A stretch of 64,000 bases of DNA, from contig OZ243889.1 in NCBI GenBank assembly GCA_965213525.1, positions 2,666,001 through 2,730,000 on the forward strand, given 5' to 3'. The position numbers and the translations under genes were made by a program. Within the stretch, counting starts at the first letter, position 1, and every line of letters starts with the position of its first letter. The notes beneath the pieces were generated by a model that made no database searches, had not been told where the DNA came from, and saw only the letters and a program-made list of their open reading frames with translations. Source of the stretch: G965213525 sp965213525 (GTDB lineage: Bacteria > Actinomycetota > Acidimicrobiia > Acidimicrobiales > Poriferisodalaceae). Positions 36,040-45,521 of this stretch are shown one piece after another.

Positions 36040-37446
36040 ATGGGCAACGACAGCGCCGCCGACGACGGCTTGCTGCTGTCGGCGCTGGGCGCCCTCGCCG
36101 CCGTGTGCGTGCTGCGGGCCCTCATCGTCGACGACGCGATGTTGGCCGTGGTGACCGAGCCGTTCTACGTGGCCGGGTCGCTGGTCGGGGTGGCATCGCT
36201 CGTCCGGGCGGCGGTTCGCAGCAGCGGGCGTGACCGTGTGGCGTGGTCGGTGATCGTGGCCGGCGGCGGTCTCGGGTTCGCCATCAGCGCCCTTGGCCGG
36301 GTCAGCTCCCAGCCCGGCAAGCTCGCCATCATGTTGCTGATCGCCTCGTCGGTCGCCGCCGGGCTGGCGATCGGGCGCTCGGCCACGTGGTCGCGGGTGA
36401 CCATGGTCCGCAACGCAGCGGATGCGGCGTGGATGGTGGCGGGCTCGGCCCCGGCGTGGTGGGCGGTGGCCGTCGAACCGGTGTGGAACCAGCGCGGCGA
36501 GCTGGGGCTCGTGACGACCGGCCTGCTCCTCACCCTCTGTGCGGTGGCACTGTTGGTGGCGGCCGACGTGCTGGCGACCGCCGCCCGCTTCACCGGGTCG
36601 GCCCGCGTGCCCGCCTACTGCCTGGCCGTCATGTCGGCGGCCTACGTGCTGGCGGCCCAGGCCATCGTGCGAGCGGATCCAGCTCTCATCGCCTCGGGCC
36701 GGTCGGTGGTCGGGCCGTTGTTGGCCTGCGTGCCGGTCCTCGGCGCCGTGGCCATCCGTCATCCACAGATCGGAGCCGGTGTCGTCGCGGTGGAGGACGT
36801 GGGCGAGCGGTGGTTCTGGGTCATCACCCTGGCGCCGTTGGTCGCGGCGGTGCCGGTGACCTTGGCTGCCGGTGAGGTGAGTCCGTCGTGGCCGGTGGTG
36901 GCGATGCCGCTGCTGGCGTGGCGGGCGGGACTGGTGGTGCGCGAGAACGCCGAGCTGTTGGCCGCAGAGGGTCGTCGGGTCATGTCAGACCCCCTGACCG
37001 GTCTCGCGAACCGCCGGGCGTTGAGCTCGTTGGGTTCGTCGGGTGCTGGTGGCGTTCGAGGTGTGTGCTTCGTGGATCTCGATGGGTTCAAGCCGGTGAA
37101 CGACGATCTGGGCCACGAGGCGGGCGACGCCGTGCTGGTGGCCGTCGCCCGTCGGTTGGAGCGCTGCGTGCGCGTCCAGGACACGGTGCTGCGGTTGGGC
37201 GGCGATGAGTTCGTGGCGGTGTTGGCTGGCCCGGTCGATCAGGCCACCCTCGACGAGGTGGCGTGTCGGATGTTGGACGCGGTGGCCGAACCGATCGGAG
37301 TGGCGGGGACGCAGGTGCAGCTGAGTGCGAGCGTCGGGACGGCGTCGTCGGCCGACGAGACGCTGGCGGTGCTGTTGGCCCGGGCTGACGCGGCCATGTA
37401 CGACGCCAAGCGGGACGGCGGGGGACGCGTCGCCCTGGCCGTCTGA
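36040..37446 (+). CDS. Membrane diguanylate cyclase (GGDEF), second of a tandem pair
   Basis: Also 468 residues and clearly a paralogue of the preceding gene: the membrane region shares the framework (DRVAWSVIV, SAPAWWAV-EPVWN, GERWFW-ITL-PL) and the C-terminal domain is nearly the same, with RVQD-TVLRL-GGDEF keeping the I-site. ATG 36040 aligns with the start of the first copy (ten residues to the shared DDGLL); GTG 36034 is an alternative. The membrane part is more diverged than the catalytic part, so the two may sense different things. Confidence 0.9.
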   Translation: MGNDSAADDGLLLSALGALAAVCVLRALIVDDAMLAVVTEPFYVAGSLVGVASLVRAAVRSSGRDRVAWSVIVAGGGLGFAISALGRVSSQPGKLAIMLLIASSVAAGLAIGRSATWSRVTMVRNAADAAWMVAGSAPAWWAVAVEPVWNQRGELGLVTTGLLLTLCAVALLVAADVLATAARFTGSARVPAYCLAVMSAAYVLAAQAIVRADPALIASGRSVVGPLLACVPVLGAVAIRHPQIGAGVVAVEDVGERWFWVITLAPLVAAVPVTLAAGEVSPSWPVVAMPLLAWRAGLVVRENAELLAAEGRRVMSDPLTGLANRRALSSLGSSGAGGVRGVCFVDLDGFKPVNDDLGHEAGDAVLVAVARRLERCVRVQDTVLRLGGDEFVAVLAGPVDQATLDEVACRMLDAVAEPIGVAGTQVQLSASVGTASSADETLAVLLARADAAMYDAKRDGGGRVALAV

Positions 37447-37462
37447 GCCCCGCCCCTCAGGT

Positions 37463-37504
37463 CTGCCGTCTGAGACCTGCCGTCTGGGTGCTGCCGTCTC
37501 AGCC
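37463..37504. repeat. Three short 14-bp tandem units downstream of the GGDEF pair
   Basis: CTGCCGTCT recurs at 37463, 37477 and 37491, a period of 14 bp, in the roughly 200-bp spacer before the acetyltransferase. No gene is visible in that spacer. Confidence 0.6.
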
Positions 37505-37648
37505 CCCGTCCGCCTGCGCCGTCGTCTTCCTGCGCCCCCGTCTGAGGTGCGCGGCAGCGACGCCCTGAAGCATTCATCGAACCGGCGTCGCGACGGGCTG
37601 GGAGCAACTCGCTTCCCAGCGCCTGGCCGTTCGCACCACGCTGGCCGG

Positions 37649-38311
37649 ATGCGGAACTGGCCCCCGGCGGCGTTGCGCCTGCGCACCGAGCGCCTCGAGC
37701 TGCGCTGGCTCGACGACGACCTCCTGGACGATCTCGTCGATCTCGCCGCGGCTGGCATCCACCCCGCCGACGAGATGCCCTTCGCGACGCCGTGGTCCAC
37801 CCTGCCCGACGACGAGCTGCGGCTCAGGACGTTGCGCCACCACTGGCGGATGCGGGCAGACCTCTCACCCGGATCGTGGACCCTGGCGTTCGGGGTGATC
37901 TCTGACGGGGTCCTCGTCGGCGTCCAAGATCTCGCCGCCGCCGGGTTCGCCGTCCGCAGGACCGTGGCCACCGGCTCCTGGCTCGGACGAGCCCACCAAG
38001 GCCGGGGCATCGGCACCGAGATGCGCCGGGCCGTGCTGTCACTGGCGTTCGATCACCTCGGCGCCGAGCGGGCCGAGAGCGGCTGGCTCGACGGCAACGT
38101 CGCCAGCGAGCGGGTGGCCAGACGCCTTGGGTACTCCGGCGACGGACGCCGCATCCACGCCATCGACGGACGCCGCCGCACCGAGCAGCGGGTCTCGATC
38201 GAGCTCGACGCGTGGCGAGCCGGCGCACATGGCGCCGTTCGGGTCGACGGGCTCGACGCCTGCCGCTCGCTCCTGGGGGCGCCCGCCGAGCCTGCCCCGG
38301 CCGACCGGTGA
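37649..38311 (+). CDS. GNAT-family N-acetyltransferase
   Basis: A 220-residue RimJ/RimL-like acetyltransferase. Typical elements are LRTERLELRWLDDDLLDDLV at the start, the acetyl-CoA loop LGRAHQGRGIGTEMRRAVL, and SGWLDGNVASERVARRLGY. The substrate, possibly a protein N-terminus or a small amine, is unknown. Its stop overlaps the GTG of nagA (GTGA), so they are co-transcribed. Confidence 0.88.
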   Translation: MRNWPPAALRLRTERLELRWLDDDLLDDLVDLAAAGIHPADEMPFATPWSTLPDDELRLRTLRHHWRMRADLSPGSWTLAFGVISDGVLVGVQDLAAAGFAVRRTVATGSWLGRAHQGRGIGTEMRRAVLSLAFDHLGAERAESGWLDGNVASERVARRLGYSGDGRRIHAIDGRRRTEQRVSIELDAWRAGAHGAVRVDGLDACRSLLGAPAEPAPADR

Positions 38312-39495
38312 GCGACACCCCACGCCCGTTGGTGTTGAGAGGGGCGACGCTCAGCCGCTGGCCCGAACCCGATCGGGTCGCCGACGTGGTCATCGCTGGC
38401 GGCGTGGTCGCATCGGTCGGCGGTCCGGCCAGCTCGGTGCCGCCCGGCGCCGGCGTCGTCGAGCTGGACGGCTGGCGCCTCGCCGCAGGGTACGTCGACC
38501 TGCAGGTGAACGGCGGAGGGGGCGTCGATCTCGCCTCGGCGCCCGAGCGGGTCGGCGAGGTGGCCGCTGGGCTCGTGCGCCACGGGGTGACCTCGTTCTG
38601 TCCGACCCTGGTGTCGTCACCGCCGGCGAACATCGAGGCCGCCATCACCAGCTGGGGCCGCCAGGCCACCGCCGCCGGAGGGGGGGCCACGGTGCTCGGG
38701 TCCCACCTCGAGGGGCCCCTGCTGGCACCCGAGCGCCGTGGCGCCCATCGTGGCGCTCACCTGCGAGCGGTGGGGACCACCGACACGTCGCGGTGGCGGC
38801 GTGACGTGGGCGTGCGGGTGGTGACCTTGGCCCCCGAACTGCCCGGCGCGCCCGACCTGATCGCCCGCCTGAGCGCCGACGGGGTGGCGGTGCTGGCTGG
38901 TCACACCTCGGCCACCTTCGAGGAGATGACCGCCGCCGCCGACGTCGGCCTGGCCGGTGTCACCCACCTGTTCAACGCCATGGCCCCCTTCGGCCACCGC
39001 CAGCCCGGGCCGGTGGGGGCGGCTCTGGTCGACGAGCGCCTGCGCGCCGGGCTCATCGTCGACGGACATCACCTGCACGCCGCCGCAATGCGCCTGGCGT
39101 GGACGGTCCTCGGGCCCCGGCGTTGCGTGCTGGTGAGCGACGCCGTGGCCGCCCAGGGGCTGGGCGATGGCGCCCACCGGCTCGGGAGCCGTGACGTCGT
39201 CGTCACCGACGGGGCGGTGCGTGACGCCGACGGTCACCTCGCCGGCAGCCTCGGGACGCTCGACGCTGCGGTCCGCCGGCTCGTCGACACCGCCGGCTGT
39301 CACCCCTCCGCGGCGATCCACGCCGCATCGGCCGGCCCGTGTGACCTCGTCGGCGAGTCGCACCGGGGCCGGTTGGGTCCGGGGGCGGTCGCCGACCTGG
39401 TGGTGCTGGACGACGTCCTCGGCGTGCAGGCGACCCTGGTCGCCGGGCGGGTCGTCCACGCCGCCCCGAACGGACCCCTCACCCTCGACGCTTGA
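38308..39495 (+). CDS. nagA: N-acetylglucosamine-6-phosphate deacetylase
   Basis: A 395-residue amidohydrolase. NagA landmarks: GYVDLQVNGGGGVDL, the metal-ligand Glu in GSHLEGPLLAPERRGAH, AGHTSATFEEM, THLFNAM, DGHHLHAAA and the catalytic Asp in LVSDAVAAQG. The usual HxH of the first strand is replaced by QVN, as in single-metal NagA enzymes. It deacetylates GlcNAc-6-phosphate during amino-sugar recycling. It starts at GTG 38308, overlapping the acetyltransferase stop. No nagB is adjacent. Confidence 0.92.
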   Translation: MSDTPRPLVLRGATLSRWPEPDRVADVVIAGGVVASVGGPASSVPPGAGVVELDGWRLAAGYVDLQVNGGGGVDLASAPERVGEVAAGLVRHGVTSFCPTLVSSPPANIEAAITSWGRQATAAGGGATVLGSHLEGPLLAPERRGAHRGAHLRAVGTTDTSRWRRDVGVRVVTLAPELPGAPDLIARLSADGVAVLAGHTSATFEEMTAAADVGLAGVTHLFNAMAPFGHRQPGPVGAALVDERLRAGLIVDGHHLHAAAMRLAWTVLGPRRCVLVSDAVAAQGLGDGAHRLGSRDVVVTDGAVRDADGHLAGSLGTLDAAVRRLVDTAGCHPSAAIHAASAGPCDLVGESHRGRLGPGAVADLVVLDDVLGVQATLVAGRVVHAAPNGPLTLDA

Positions 39496-39555
39496 GGCCA
39501 CCGCCTCGCCTGGTGCTCCGGCCGCCTGAGCCGCGGCCGCTTGAGCCCCGCTTCC

Positions 39556-40476
39556 TCAGCCTGGTGCTCCGACGGCAGCGAGCAGCCGGTCGAGGAAGCG
39601 GTCACGGTCGGCGTCGACGGCCACGTCGACCTCGACCCCGTCGACGGCGGGCCCGATGCGCCCGGCCTGGGGGCCGTCACCGATGACCACGCCGATGCGC
39701 TGGCGCTCCCAGGTGGCCGACTCGGGTTCGATCGCCGCCGCGAGCGCCACCGGGTCGGGGAGGTCGAAGCCTGCGAGGCCCTGCACCGTGGTGGCCAGGC
39801 GCTCGACCTCGGTGTTCACCTCCAGCACCCAGCCTGCGGCGGGGGTATCGACCCGTCGGATGCGAGCAGCGGCGGCCGGGTCGATGACCGCAGCCCGACA
39901 CGACACGTCCCAGCCGACGAAGCGCAGCGCCATGCCCGAGCGCAGCACGACGCGCACCGCCTCGGGGTCGACCCAGGCGTTGAACTCGGCCCAGGCGCTG
40001 GCGTTGCCCGGCCCCCGGCCGGTGCCGATCATCGAGGTGCACACCGCCACCTGCGAGGCCAGCTCGGGCCGGCGGATCAGGGCGGCCGCCACGTTGGTGA
40101 GGGGGCCGAGGGTGGCGAGCTCCAGGTCGCCTGCGTGTCGACGGGCCTGTTCGGCGATCACCTCGACGGCATGACCGGGGGCCGGCGTGCGGCCGTGCAG
40201 GTCGAGGCCGACGTCGCCCATGCCGTCGGTGCCGTGGGTGTCGGTGGCGGTGCGCAGGTCACGCAGCAACGGTCGTTCGCACCCGGCGTGCACGGCGACG
40301 GCGGCTCCGGCCTGCTCGACCACCCAACAGGCGTTCTGGACGGCCTGGTCGAGGGCGACGTTGCCGGCGACCACGGTGATCGCCTCGATCTGCACCTCAG
40401 GCGCTCGCAGCGCCATCAACAGGGCGACGGCGTCATCTGAGGCGGTGTCGGTGTCGATGACGAGGGGGCGGACCAC
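39556..40476 (-). CDS. Inosine-uridine type nucleoside hydrolase
   Basis: A 306-residue hydrolase. The calcium-binding DTDxxxDD cluster is seen in VIDTDTASDDAVALL at the N-terminus. LATLGPLTNVAAAL and NAWVDPEAVRVVL carry further active-site positions. It splits purine or pyrimidine ribosides into base and ribose. GTG 40476 is preferred since the signature then begins five residues in. It is divergent from the 5-FCL gene with 19 bp between starts. Confidence 0.92.
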   Translation of the reverse strand: MVRPLVIDTDTASDDAVALLMALRAPEVQIEAITVVAGNVALDQAVQNACWVVEQAGAAVAVHAGCERPLLRDLRTATDTHGTDGMGDVGLDLHGRTPAPGHAVEVIAEQARRHAGDLELATLGPLTNVAAALIRRPELASQVAVCTSMIGTGRGPGNASAWAEFNAWVDPEAVRVVLRSGMALRFVGWDVSCRAAVIDPAAAARIRRVDTPAAGWVLEVNTEVERLATTVQGLAGFDLPDPVALAAAIEPESATWERQRIGVVIGDGPQAGRIGPAVDGVEVDVAVDADRDRFLDRLLAAVGAPG

Positions 40477-40495
40477 GACGTGGGACCGTAGGCGG

Positions 40496-41047
40496 GTGTC
40501 GGGGGCCGCGACGGCGACCAAGGCGCGGCTGAGAGCCGAGCTGCGCCGCCGTCGCGTCGAGGTCGACCCGCAGACCGCCGAGGCCGTGCGCGACCACCTC
40601 GGAGATCTGGTGGCCCGGTGGCCACCGGGCCTGGTGCTCGCCTACCGGGCCCTGCCCGATGAGATCGACCTCGACCCGTTGTGGCCGCACCTCGACCGCC
40701 CGGTGGCCGTCCCCCGGGTCGGCGCCGGCGGCCGCCTCACCTTCCACCCGTGGGACGCACCGATCACCTGGGGGCCCGGCGGCCTGCAAGAGCCCGCCCC
40801 CGGCGCGCCGACCGTCGATCTGGCCGGCGTCGTCGCCGTCTGCTGCCCGGGGTTGGCCTTTGACCGCACCGGTGTGCGCCTCGGCCGGGGCGGGGGCCAC
40901 TACGACCGCTTCCTCCTCACCCTCGGACCTGGTGTCATCCGCCTCGGGGTGACCGTCGAGGCCCGGGTGCTCGATCGTCTGCCCCGTGAGGCCCACGACG
41001 TGGCGATGACCCACCTGCTCACCGAGGCGGGGTCGGTCGCGGTGTGA
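40496..41047 (+). CDS. 5-formyltetrahydrofolate cyclo-ligase
   Basis: A 183-residue enzyme. It has the N-terminal KARLRAELRRRR, then PWDAPITWGPGGLQEP and the diagnostic C-terminal FDRTGVRLGRGGGHYDRFL loop that binds ATP. It converts 5-formyl-THF to 5,10-methenyl-THF, rescuing folate. Start GTG 40496 is used. It converges on the phoU-like gene with an 8-bp gap. Confidence 0.93.
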   Translation: MSGAATATKARLRAELRRRRVEVDPQTAEAVRDHLGDLVARWPPGLVLAYRALPDEIDLDPLWPHLDRPVAVPRVGAGGRLTFHPWDAPITWGPGGLQEPAPGAPTVDLAGVVAVCCPGLAFDRTGVRLGRGGGHYDRFLLTLGPGVIRLGVTVEARVLDRLPREAHDVAMTHLLTEAGSVAV

Positions 41048-41055
41048 GGGTCCGC

Positions 41056-41718
41056 TCAGCCCGAGGCCGTCGAGGCGGGCCCGACGCCCAGCACGTAGAG
41101 GGTCCGGTTCGACAAGGTGACGGCGTGGTCGGCGATGCGCTCGAGGTAGCGGGCGAGCAACCCCAGTCGGACCACGGCGGCCGAGTCGAGCGAACCGGCC
41201 CGCCCGGCGTCGATGACGGCGTCGACCAGCCGGCGCACGGTGTCATCGACGCGGTCGTCGGCGGCGGCGATCTCGGTGGCCAGCTCCTGGTCGCGGCTGC
41301 GGAAGGCGGTGACGGCGAGGCCGTAGACCGTGCCGGCCTGTTCGGCGCCCGAGCGGATGAGCTCGGCGACGTCGGCCGGCAGCGTCGCCGGATCGACGTG
41401 GGCCCCGGTGCGGGCGACGTGGCCGACCAGTCGGGCCGACCGGTCGAGCTCGGCCGCCAGGCGCATCAGGGCCACGATGAGGCGCAGGTCATCGGCGACC
41501 GGGGCCTGGAGGGCCAGCAGGCGGGCACAGCGCCGGTCGAGCTCGGTGCAGAGCTCGACGATGGCCGCCTCGGCGGCGATGGCACGCTCGGCGCCCGGGC
41601 GGTCGCCGTCGAGGAGGGAGGCGACGGCTTCGGCGAGGGCGTCGCGGACGTCGTCGGCGAGCTCGGCGGTGAGCGACGTGACGGCGTCGAGCTCTTCGGC
41701 GAAACCTGACCGGGCCAC
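41056..41718 (-). CDS. phoU: PhoU-like phosphate regulator
   Basis: A 220-residue all-helical protein made of two PhoU three-helix units. Each ends in the family motif: LVALMRLAAELDRSARLVGH in the first and LARYLERIADHAVTLSN in the second. PhoU dampens the Pho regulon through the PstSCAB transporter and PhoR, neither of which is in the window. Start GTG 41718 is favoured since family members begin with a short Phe-Glu-Glu-Leu helix, here SGFAEELDAV. Confidence 0.9.
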   Translation of the reverse strand: MARSGFAEELDAVTSLTAELADDVRDALAEAVASLLDGDRPGAERAIAAEAAIVELCTELDRRCARLLALQAPVADDLRLIVALMRLAAELDRSARLVGHVARTGAHVDPATLPADVAELIRSGAEQAGTVYGLAVTAFRSRDQELATEIAAADDRVDDTVRRLVDAVIDAGRAGSLDSAAVVRLGLLARYLERIADHAVTLSNRTLYVLGVGPASTASG

Positions 41719-41752
41719 GTCATGAGTCTGACAGGCACCAGCATGGGTGACG

Positions 41753-42187
41753 ATGAGCGACCGTCCGGCGTCTGGCTGCACGTTCTGTCAGATCATCACC
41801 GCTGAGCTGCCAGCCGAGATCATCGTGCGGGGCGACGACGTGGTGGCGTTCCTCGACCACCGGCCGCTGTTCCCCGGGCACGTGCTGGTCGTGCCCCGTG
41901 CGCACCACGAGACCCTGGCCGATCTGCCCCCTGTGCTCGTCGAGCCGTTGTTCGCCGAGGTCCGTCGCCTCAGCGCCGTCGTGCCGGCCGCCCTCGGGGC
42001 CGAGGGCACCTTCGTGGCGGCCAACAACGTCGTCAGCCAGTCGGTGCCGCACCTGCACGTCCACGTCGTCCCCCGCCGGCGGCGCGACGGGCTGCGGGGC
42101 TTCTTCTGGCCCCGCAACGGCTACGACGACGACGCCCACCGGCGCCGGGTCGCCGACGTGCTGCGCACCGCCGCCGCAGCGTCGTGA
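41753..42187 (+). CDS. HIT-family nucleotide hydrolase/transferase
   Basis: A 144-residue histidine-triad protein. CTFCQIITAELPAEIIVRGD at the N-terminus is followed by FLDHRPLFPGHVLVVPRAHH and the catalytic triad HLHVHVVP. Two Cys (CTFC) near the start could bind zinc with later His. It probably hydrolyses AMP-lysine-like or dinucleoside substrates. ATG 41753 is used; a GTG two codons earlier is possible. Confidence 0.92.
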   Translation: MSDRPASGCTFCQIITAELPAEIIVRGDDVVAFLDHRPLFPGHVLVVPRAHHETLADLPPVLVEPLFAEVRRLSAVVPAALGAEGTFVAANNVVSQSVPHLHVHVVPRRRRDGLRGFFWPRNGYDDDAHRRRVADVLRTAAAAS

Positions 42188-42206
42188 GCCGCCATGCCCG
42201 GCGCCC

Positions 42207-42920
42207 TCAGCTCTGGCCGAACATCATCATCCACTGCTCGCGGCTCTTCGGGCGGAAGACGTAGTTGCCGGCCCGGGTGGCCTCCATCGTCGCGCTCGAG
42301 GTCACCGAGTACTTGTGCCCGGGGAACACCACGGTCTCGTCGGGCAGGGCGGCCAGGCGCGCCAGCGAGTCATACATCTGGGTGGCGTCACTGCCGGGCA
42401 GGTCGGTGCGTCCGCACCCCTCGAGGAACAAGGTGTCGCCCGCCACCAGCATGCCCTCGACCAAGAAGCACTGGCTGCCCGGCGTGTGGCCCGGCGTGTG
42501 GACCAGCTCGATGTCGATGTCGCCGACCGTCACGGTGTCCCCGGGGTCGTGCAGCTCGAGGTCGCCCGCCGACAACGACGTCGACCTCTGCACCCACTCG
42601 GCCTCGTCTCGCTGGACGTGCAACTTGACGCCGGCGACCTCGAGCAGCTGCTCGAAGCCTGCGATCGAGTACCCCATGATCGAACCACCGATGTGATCGG
42701 GGTGGTAGTGCGTGGCGAGGGCACCGACGATGCGCATGTCGTCGGCCGCAGCGACGCCGACCAGCTCGGCGGGCGCGTACGCCGGGTCGACGACGACCGC
42801 CTCGCCGGTGGCCCGGTCGCCGATCAGGTACACGAAGTTCACCATCTGGCTGGCCAGGGGGTCCTCGACGGCGAAGTCGCGGCCCGACAGCAGCTGGCGG
42901 AAGTACAGCCGTTCGGTCAT
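42207..42920 (-). CDS. Metallo-beta-lactamase-fold hydrolase (glyoxalase II/persulfide dioxygenase-like)
   Basis: A 237-residue enzyme. Metal-binding motif THYHPDHIGG, further ligands in HTPGHTPGSQ and LVAGDTLFLEGCGRTDLPG, and VVFPGHKY near the end. GRTDLPG-x-D is frequent in ETHE1-type sulfur dioxygenases and some glyoxalase II enzymes. The exact substrate (a glutathione or mycothiol thioester, or a persulfide) is open. It is divergent from the ClC gene with 39 bp between starts. Confidence 0.9.
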   Translation of the reverse strand: MTERLYFRQLLSGRDFAVEDPLASQMVNFVYLIGDRATGEAVVVDPAYAPAELVGVAAADDMRIVGALATHYHPDHIGGSIMGYSIAGFEQLLEVAGVKLHVQRDEAEWVQRSTSLSAGDLELHDPGDTVTVGDIDIELVHTPGHTPGSQCFLVEGMLVAGDTLFLEGCGRTDLPGSDATQMYDSLARLAALPDETVVFPGHKYSVTSSATMEATRAGNYVFRPKSREQWMMMFGQS

Positions 42921-42959
42921 GGCGCCATGGTATTGGCGCGTCCTGGGGGTGGGTGAGAG

Positions 42960-44699
42960 GTGACAGGGTGGCTGCGATGGTGGCCGGGCGGTGAGGTGAG
43001 GAACCGCCTGTTGCGCTTCGCCGTCTACGGCGTGATCGGCGTGGTGGTGGGCGGTGTCGTCGCGCTGTTCGACTACGTCACGATCGAGGTGCTGTTGCAC
43101 CGGCTCGACAGCATCCCCCTCTGGCAGCTCGCCCTGGCCCCCGGGGTCGGCCTCCTGGCCGCCCACCTCATCATGTCGCTGCCCACCGGTGGGTCCACCG
43201 CCACCTCCGACGAGCTCATCGCCGCCTACCACGACCGTCGAGATCGCTTGCGGCTGCGGAACCTGCCGACCCGACTCGCCGCCGGCATCGCCACGGTGGG
43301 ACTGGGCGGGGCCCTCGGGCTGGAGGGCCCCTCGATCTACGCCGGCGGCACCGTCGGCGCCTCGCTGCAGCACCGGTTGCGGTGGCTGTTCTCTGACAAG
43401 GACGCCCGCATGCTGATGGTGGCGGGCGCGGCTGCGGGGGTGGCGGCCATCTTCAAGACGCCGGCCACCGGCGTGCTGTTCGCCCTCGAGGTGCCCTACA
43501 AGGGCGACGTGGCCCGGCGGGCGCTGCTGCCGTCGCTGATCGCCTCGGCAACGTCGTACCTCACCTTCGTCACGTTCTTGGGCACCGACCCGATCTTTGA
43601 CATCGAGCCGGTCCGGCTCGAGTTCGGCGACGAGGTCGTGACCCGGGTCATCGAGGTCACCTTCGACGTCGGTGAGCTGGTCGCTGCGGCCCTGCTCGGC
43701 CTCATCGCCGGCTTCGGGGCGCTGGCGTTCGCCCGCATCCTCGCCAGGGTCAAGGCCGCCGAGCGAGACCACCCGTGGTGGCAGCGATGGATCGTCTCGG
43801 CTGCGGTGCTGGGCGGACTCGCCGTGTTGACCGCCGAGCTGTACGAAGCGCCGCTGTCGGTCGGCCCCGACGGCATCGAGCGGCTCTTCGACTACGTCGT
43901 GAGCGACGAGGCGACCCTGGGGCTCGTCGCCGTGCTGTTCGGGGTGCGCCTGGTCGCTTCCATGAGCACGCTGCTCGGCAGCGGGGTCGGCGGGGTGTTC
44001 ATCCCCCTGGCGATCCAGGGCCTGATCCTGGGCCGGTTGGCGAGCCTGGCACTCGATGAGACCAACCTGCTCGACGTCGACCCCGACACCGCCCGGGTGC
44101 TGTTCCCCGCCATCGGCGTGGCTGCGTTCCTGGGCGCCGGCTACCGGACCCCGCTGGCGAGCGTCATGTTCGTCGCCGAGTCGACCGGTCAGGCCGGCTT
44201 CGTCGTGCCCGCCCTGGTGGCCACCGCCGTGTCCCAGGTGATGATGGGGCCGACCTCGGTGTCGCCCTACCAGCGCGACACCCGCTCGGGGCACCTCGAG
44301 CACCGCTTCACGCTGCCGATCTCGGCGGCGCTCACCACCGACGTCCGCACCTTGGCGCCGGACACGACGGTCTCGGCGTTCGTGTGGGACCACGCCCTGC
44401 GCCACCGGGTGCTCGACGTGCCGGTCGTGGCCGACGGGCGCTACCTCGGCATGGCCCACCTGCACGACGCCAACGCCTTGGACCGCGAGCACTGGGGGGA
44501 GGCCACCGTCGGCGACCTCATGCACACGAGCGGTCCCGCGGCCCGACCGTCGTGGTCACTGCGCGAAGCGACGCGCGTGATGGAAGCCGAAGACGTCGAG
44601 ACGTTGCCCGTCGTCGACGTCGACGGCGGCTTCCTCGGCGTGGTGACCGCCGAATCGGTCGTGAAGCTGGACGAGATCCTGGGGGAGACCGGCGCATGA
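42960..44699 (+). CDS. ClC-type chloride transporter with CBS domains
   Basis: A 579-residue protein with about ten membrane helices and a C-terminal pair of CBS domains (about 455-575). Selectivity motifs are GLEGPSIYAGG, which keeps the gating Glu expected of H+/Cl- exchangers but has Leu where Arg or Lys is common, and GSGVGGVFIPLAIQG. The first motif after helix C (GSxGP-like) is altered to LPTGGSTAT. It starts at GTG 42960. Its stop overlaps the nitroreductase start (ATGA). Confidence 0.9.
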   Translation: MTGWLRWWPGGEVRNRLLRFAVYGVIGVVVGGVVALFDYVTIEVLLHRLDSIPLWQLALAPGVGLLAAHLIMSLPTGGSTATSDELIAAYHDRRDRLRLRNLPTRLAAGIATVGLGGALGLEGPSIYAGGTVGASLQHRLRWLFSDKDARMLMVAGAAAGVAAIFKTPATGVLFALEVPYKGDVARRALLPSLIASATSYLTFVTFLGTDPIFDIEPVRLEFGDEVVTRVIEVTFDVGELVAAALLGLIAGFGALAFARILARVKAAERDHPWWQRWIVSAAVLGGLAVLTAELYEAPLSVGPDGIERLFDYVVSDEATLGLVAVLFGVRLVASMSTLLGSGVGGVFIPLAIQGLILGRLASLALDETNLLDVDPDTARVLFPAIGVAAFLGAGYRTPLASVMFVAESTGQAGFVVPALVATAVSQVMMGPTSVSPYQRDTRSGHLEHRFTLPISAALTTDVRTLAPDTTVSAFVWDHALRHRVLDVPVVADGRYLGMAHLHDANALDREHWGEATVGDLMHTSGPAARPSWSLREATRVMEAEDVETLPVVDVDGGFLGVVTAESVVKLDEILGETGA

Positions 44700-45460
44700 G
44701 CGAACCAGATGGGGACGACCGCGAACGTGACGAGACGGGCCACCGGGTGCCGCTGTCACCTGCGCTCGGTCGGCGGGCGGGCATCGATCTGCTCGACGCG
44801 CTCGGCACGACCAGATCGATCCGACGGTTCACCGACGAGCCGGTCAACGAGGCCGACCTCGCCGTGATGCTGCTCGCCGCCACCCGGGCGCCGACAGGGT
44901 CGAACCGCCAGAACGCCCGCTTCGTCGTGCTGCGCGACGGGCCGGTGGCGCGCCGGGCCAAGGCCCTCCTCGGCGAGGCGGCGCAAGCGATGTGGGACGA
45001 CAAGCGCGTCGGTGACGGCTACGACCGGGGCAGCGGCACCGACGCGGCCTCGCCCAAGGCCCGCATGGCTGCGGTGATGGCCGACTTCGTCGCCGGCATC
45101 GAGCGGGTGCCGGTGGTCGTCATCCCCTGCCTGGTCCGCCACCGCGAGCCGACGCCCACCGAGGGGGCGTCGGTGTACCCGGCGGTGCAGAACCTGTTGC
45201 TGGCGGCCCGGGGCCTCGGCTACGGCGGGGTACTGACCATGTTCCAGGGCCTGGTCGAAGACGAGCTCCGCTCGTTGCTCGGGGTGCCAGACGAGGTGGC
45301 GATGTGCGCGACGGTCGCGCTCGGGCGCCCCGTGGGCGGGCACGGCCCGGTGCGGCGGCGCCCCGTCGCCGACGTCGTGTTCGACGACGCCTGGGGCGAG
45401 CGGGCCGAGTGGGTGCACGAGGCGCCCGACGCCGCCCACAGCGCCTTCGACCCGAGCTGA
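44696..45460 (+). CDS. Nitroreductase-family FMN enzyme
   Basis: A 254-residue flavin reductase. TTRSIRRFTDEPVNEADLAV and ATRAPTGSNRQNARFVVLRD are the FMN-binding signatures, and YPAVQNLLLAARGLGYGGVL is the C-terminal FMN loop. It reduces nitro-aromatics, quinones or similar with NAD(P)H. It is translationally coupled to the ClC gene, a pairing without an obvious reason. Confidence 0.9.
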   Translation: MSEPDGDDRERDETGHRVPLSPALGRRAGIDLLDALGTTRSIRRFTDEPVNEADLAVMLLAATRAPTGSNRQNARFVVLRDGPVARRAKALLGEAAQAMWDDKRVGDGYDRGSGTDAASPKARMAAVMADFVAGIERVPVVVIPCLVRHREPTPTEGASVYPAVQNLLLAARGLGYGGVLTMFQGLVEDELRSLLGVPDEVAMCATVALGRPVGGHGPVRRRPVADVVFDDAWGERAEWVHEAPDAAHSAFDPS

Positions 45461-45521
45461 ACAGGGTCAGGCCCTCGTGCGCCGCATGGGTGCGGGCGTC
45501 GGGTGCTTACGATCAGACGCC

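Noticed and set aside
39480..39600. Repeated TGAGCC/CTGGTGCTCCG motifs after nagA.
   Set aside because: Too short and irregular to separate from GC-biased background.
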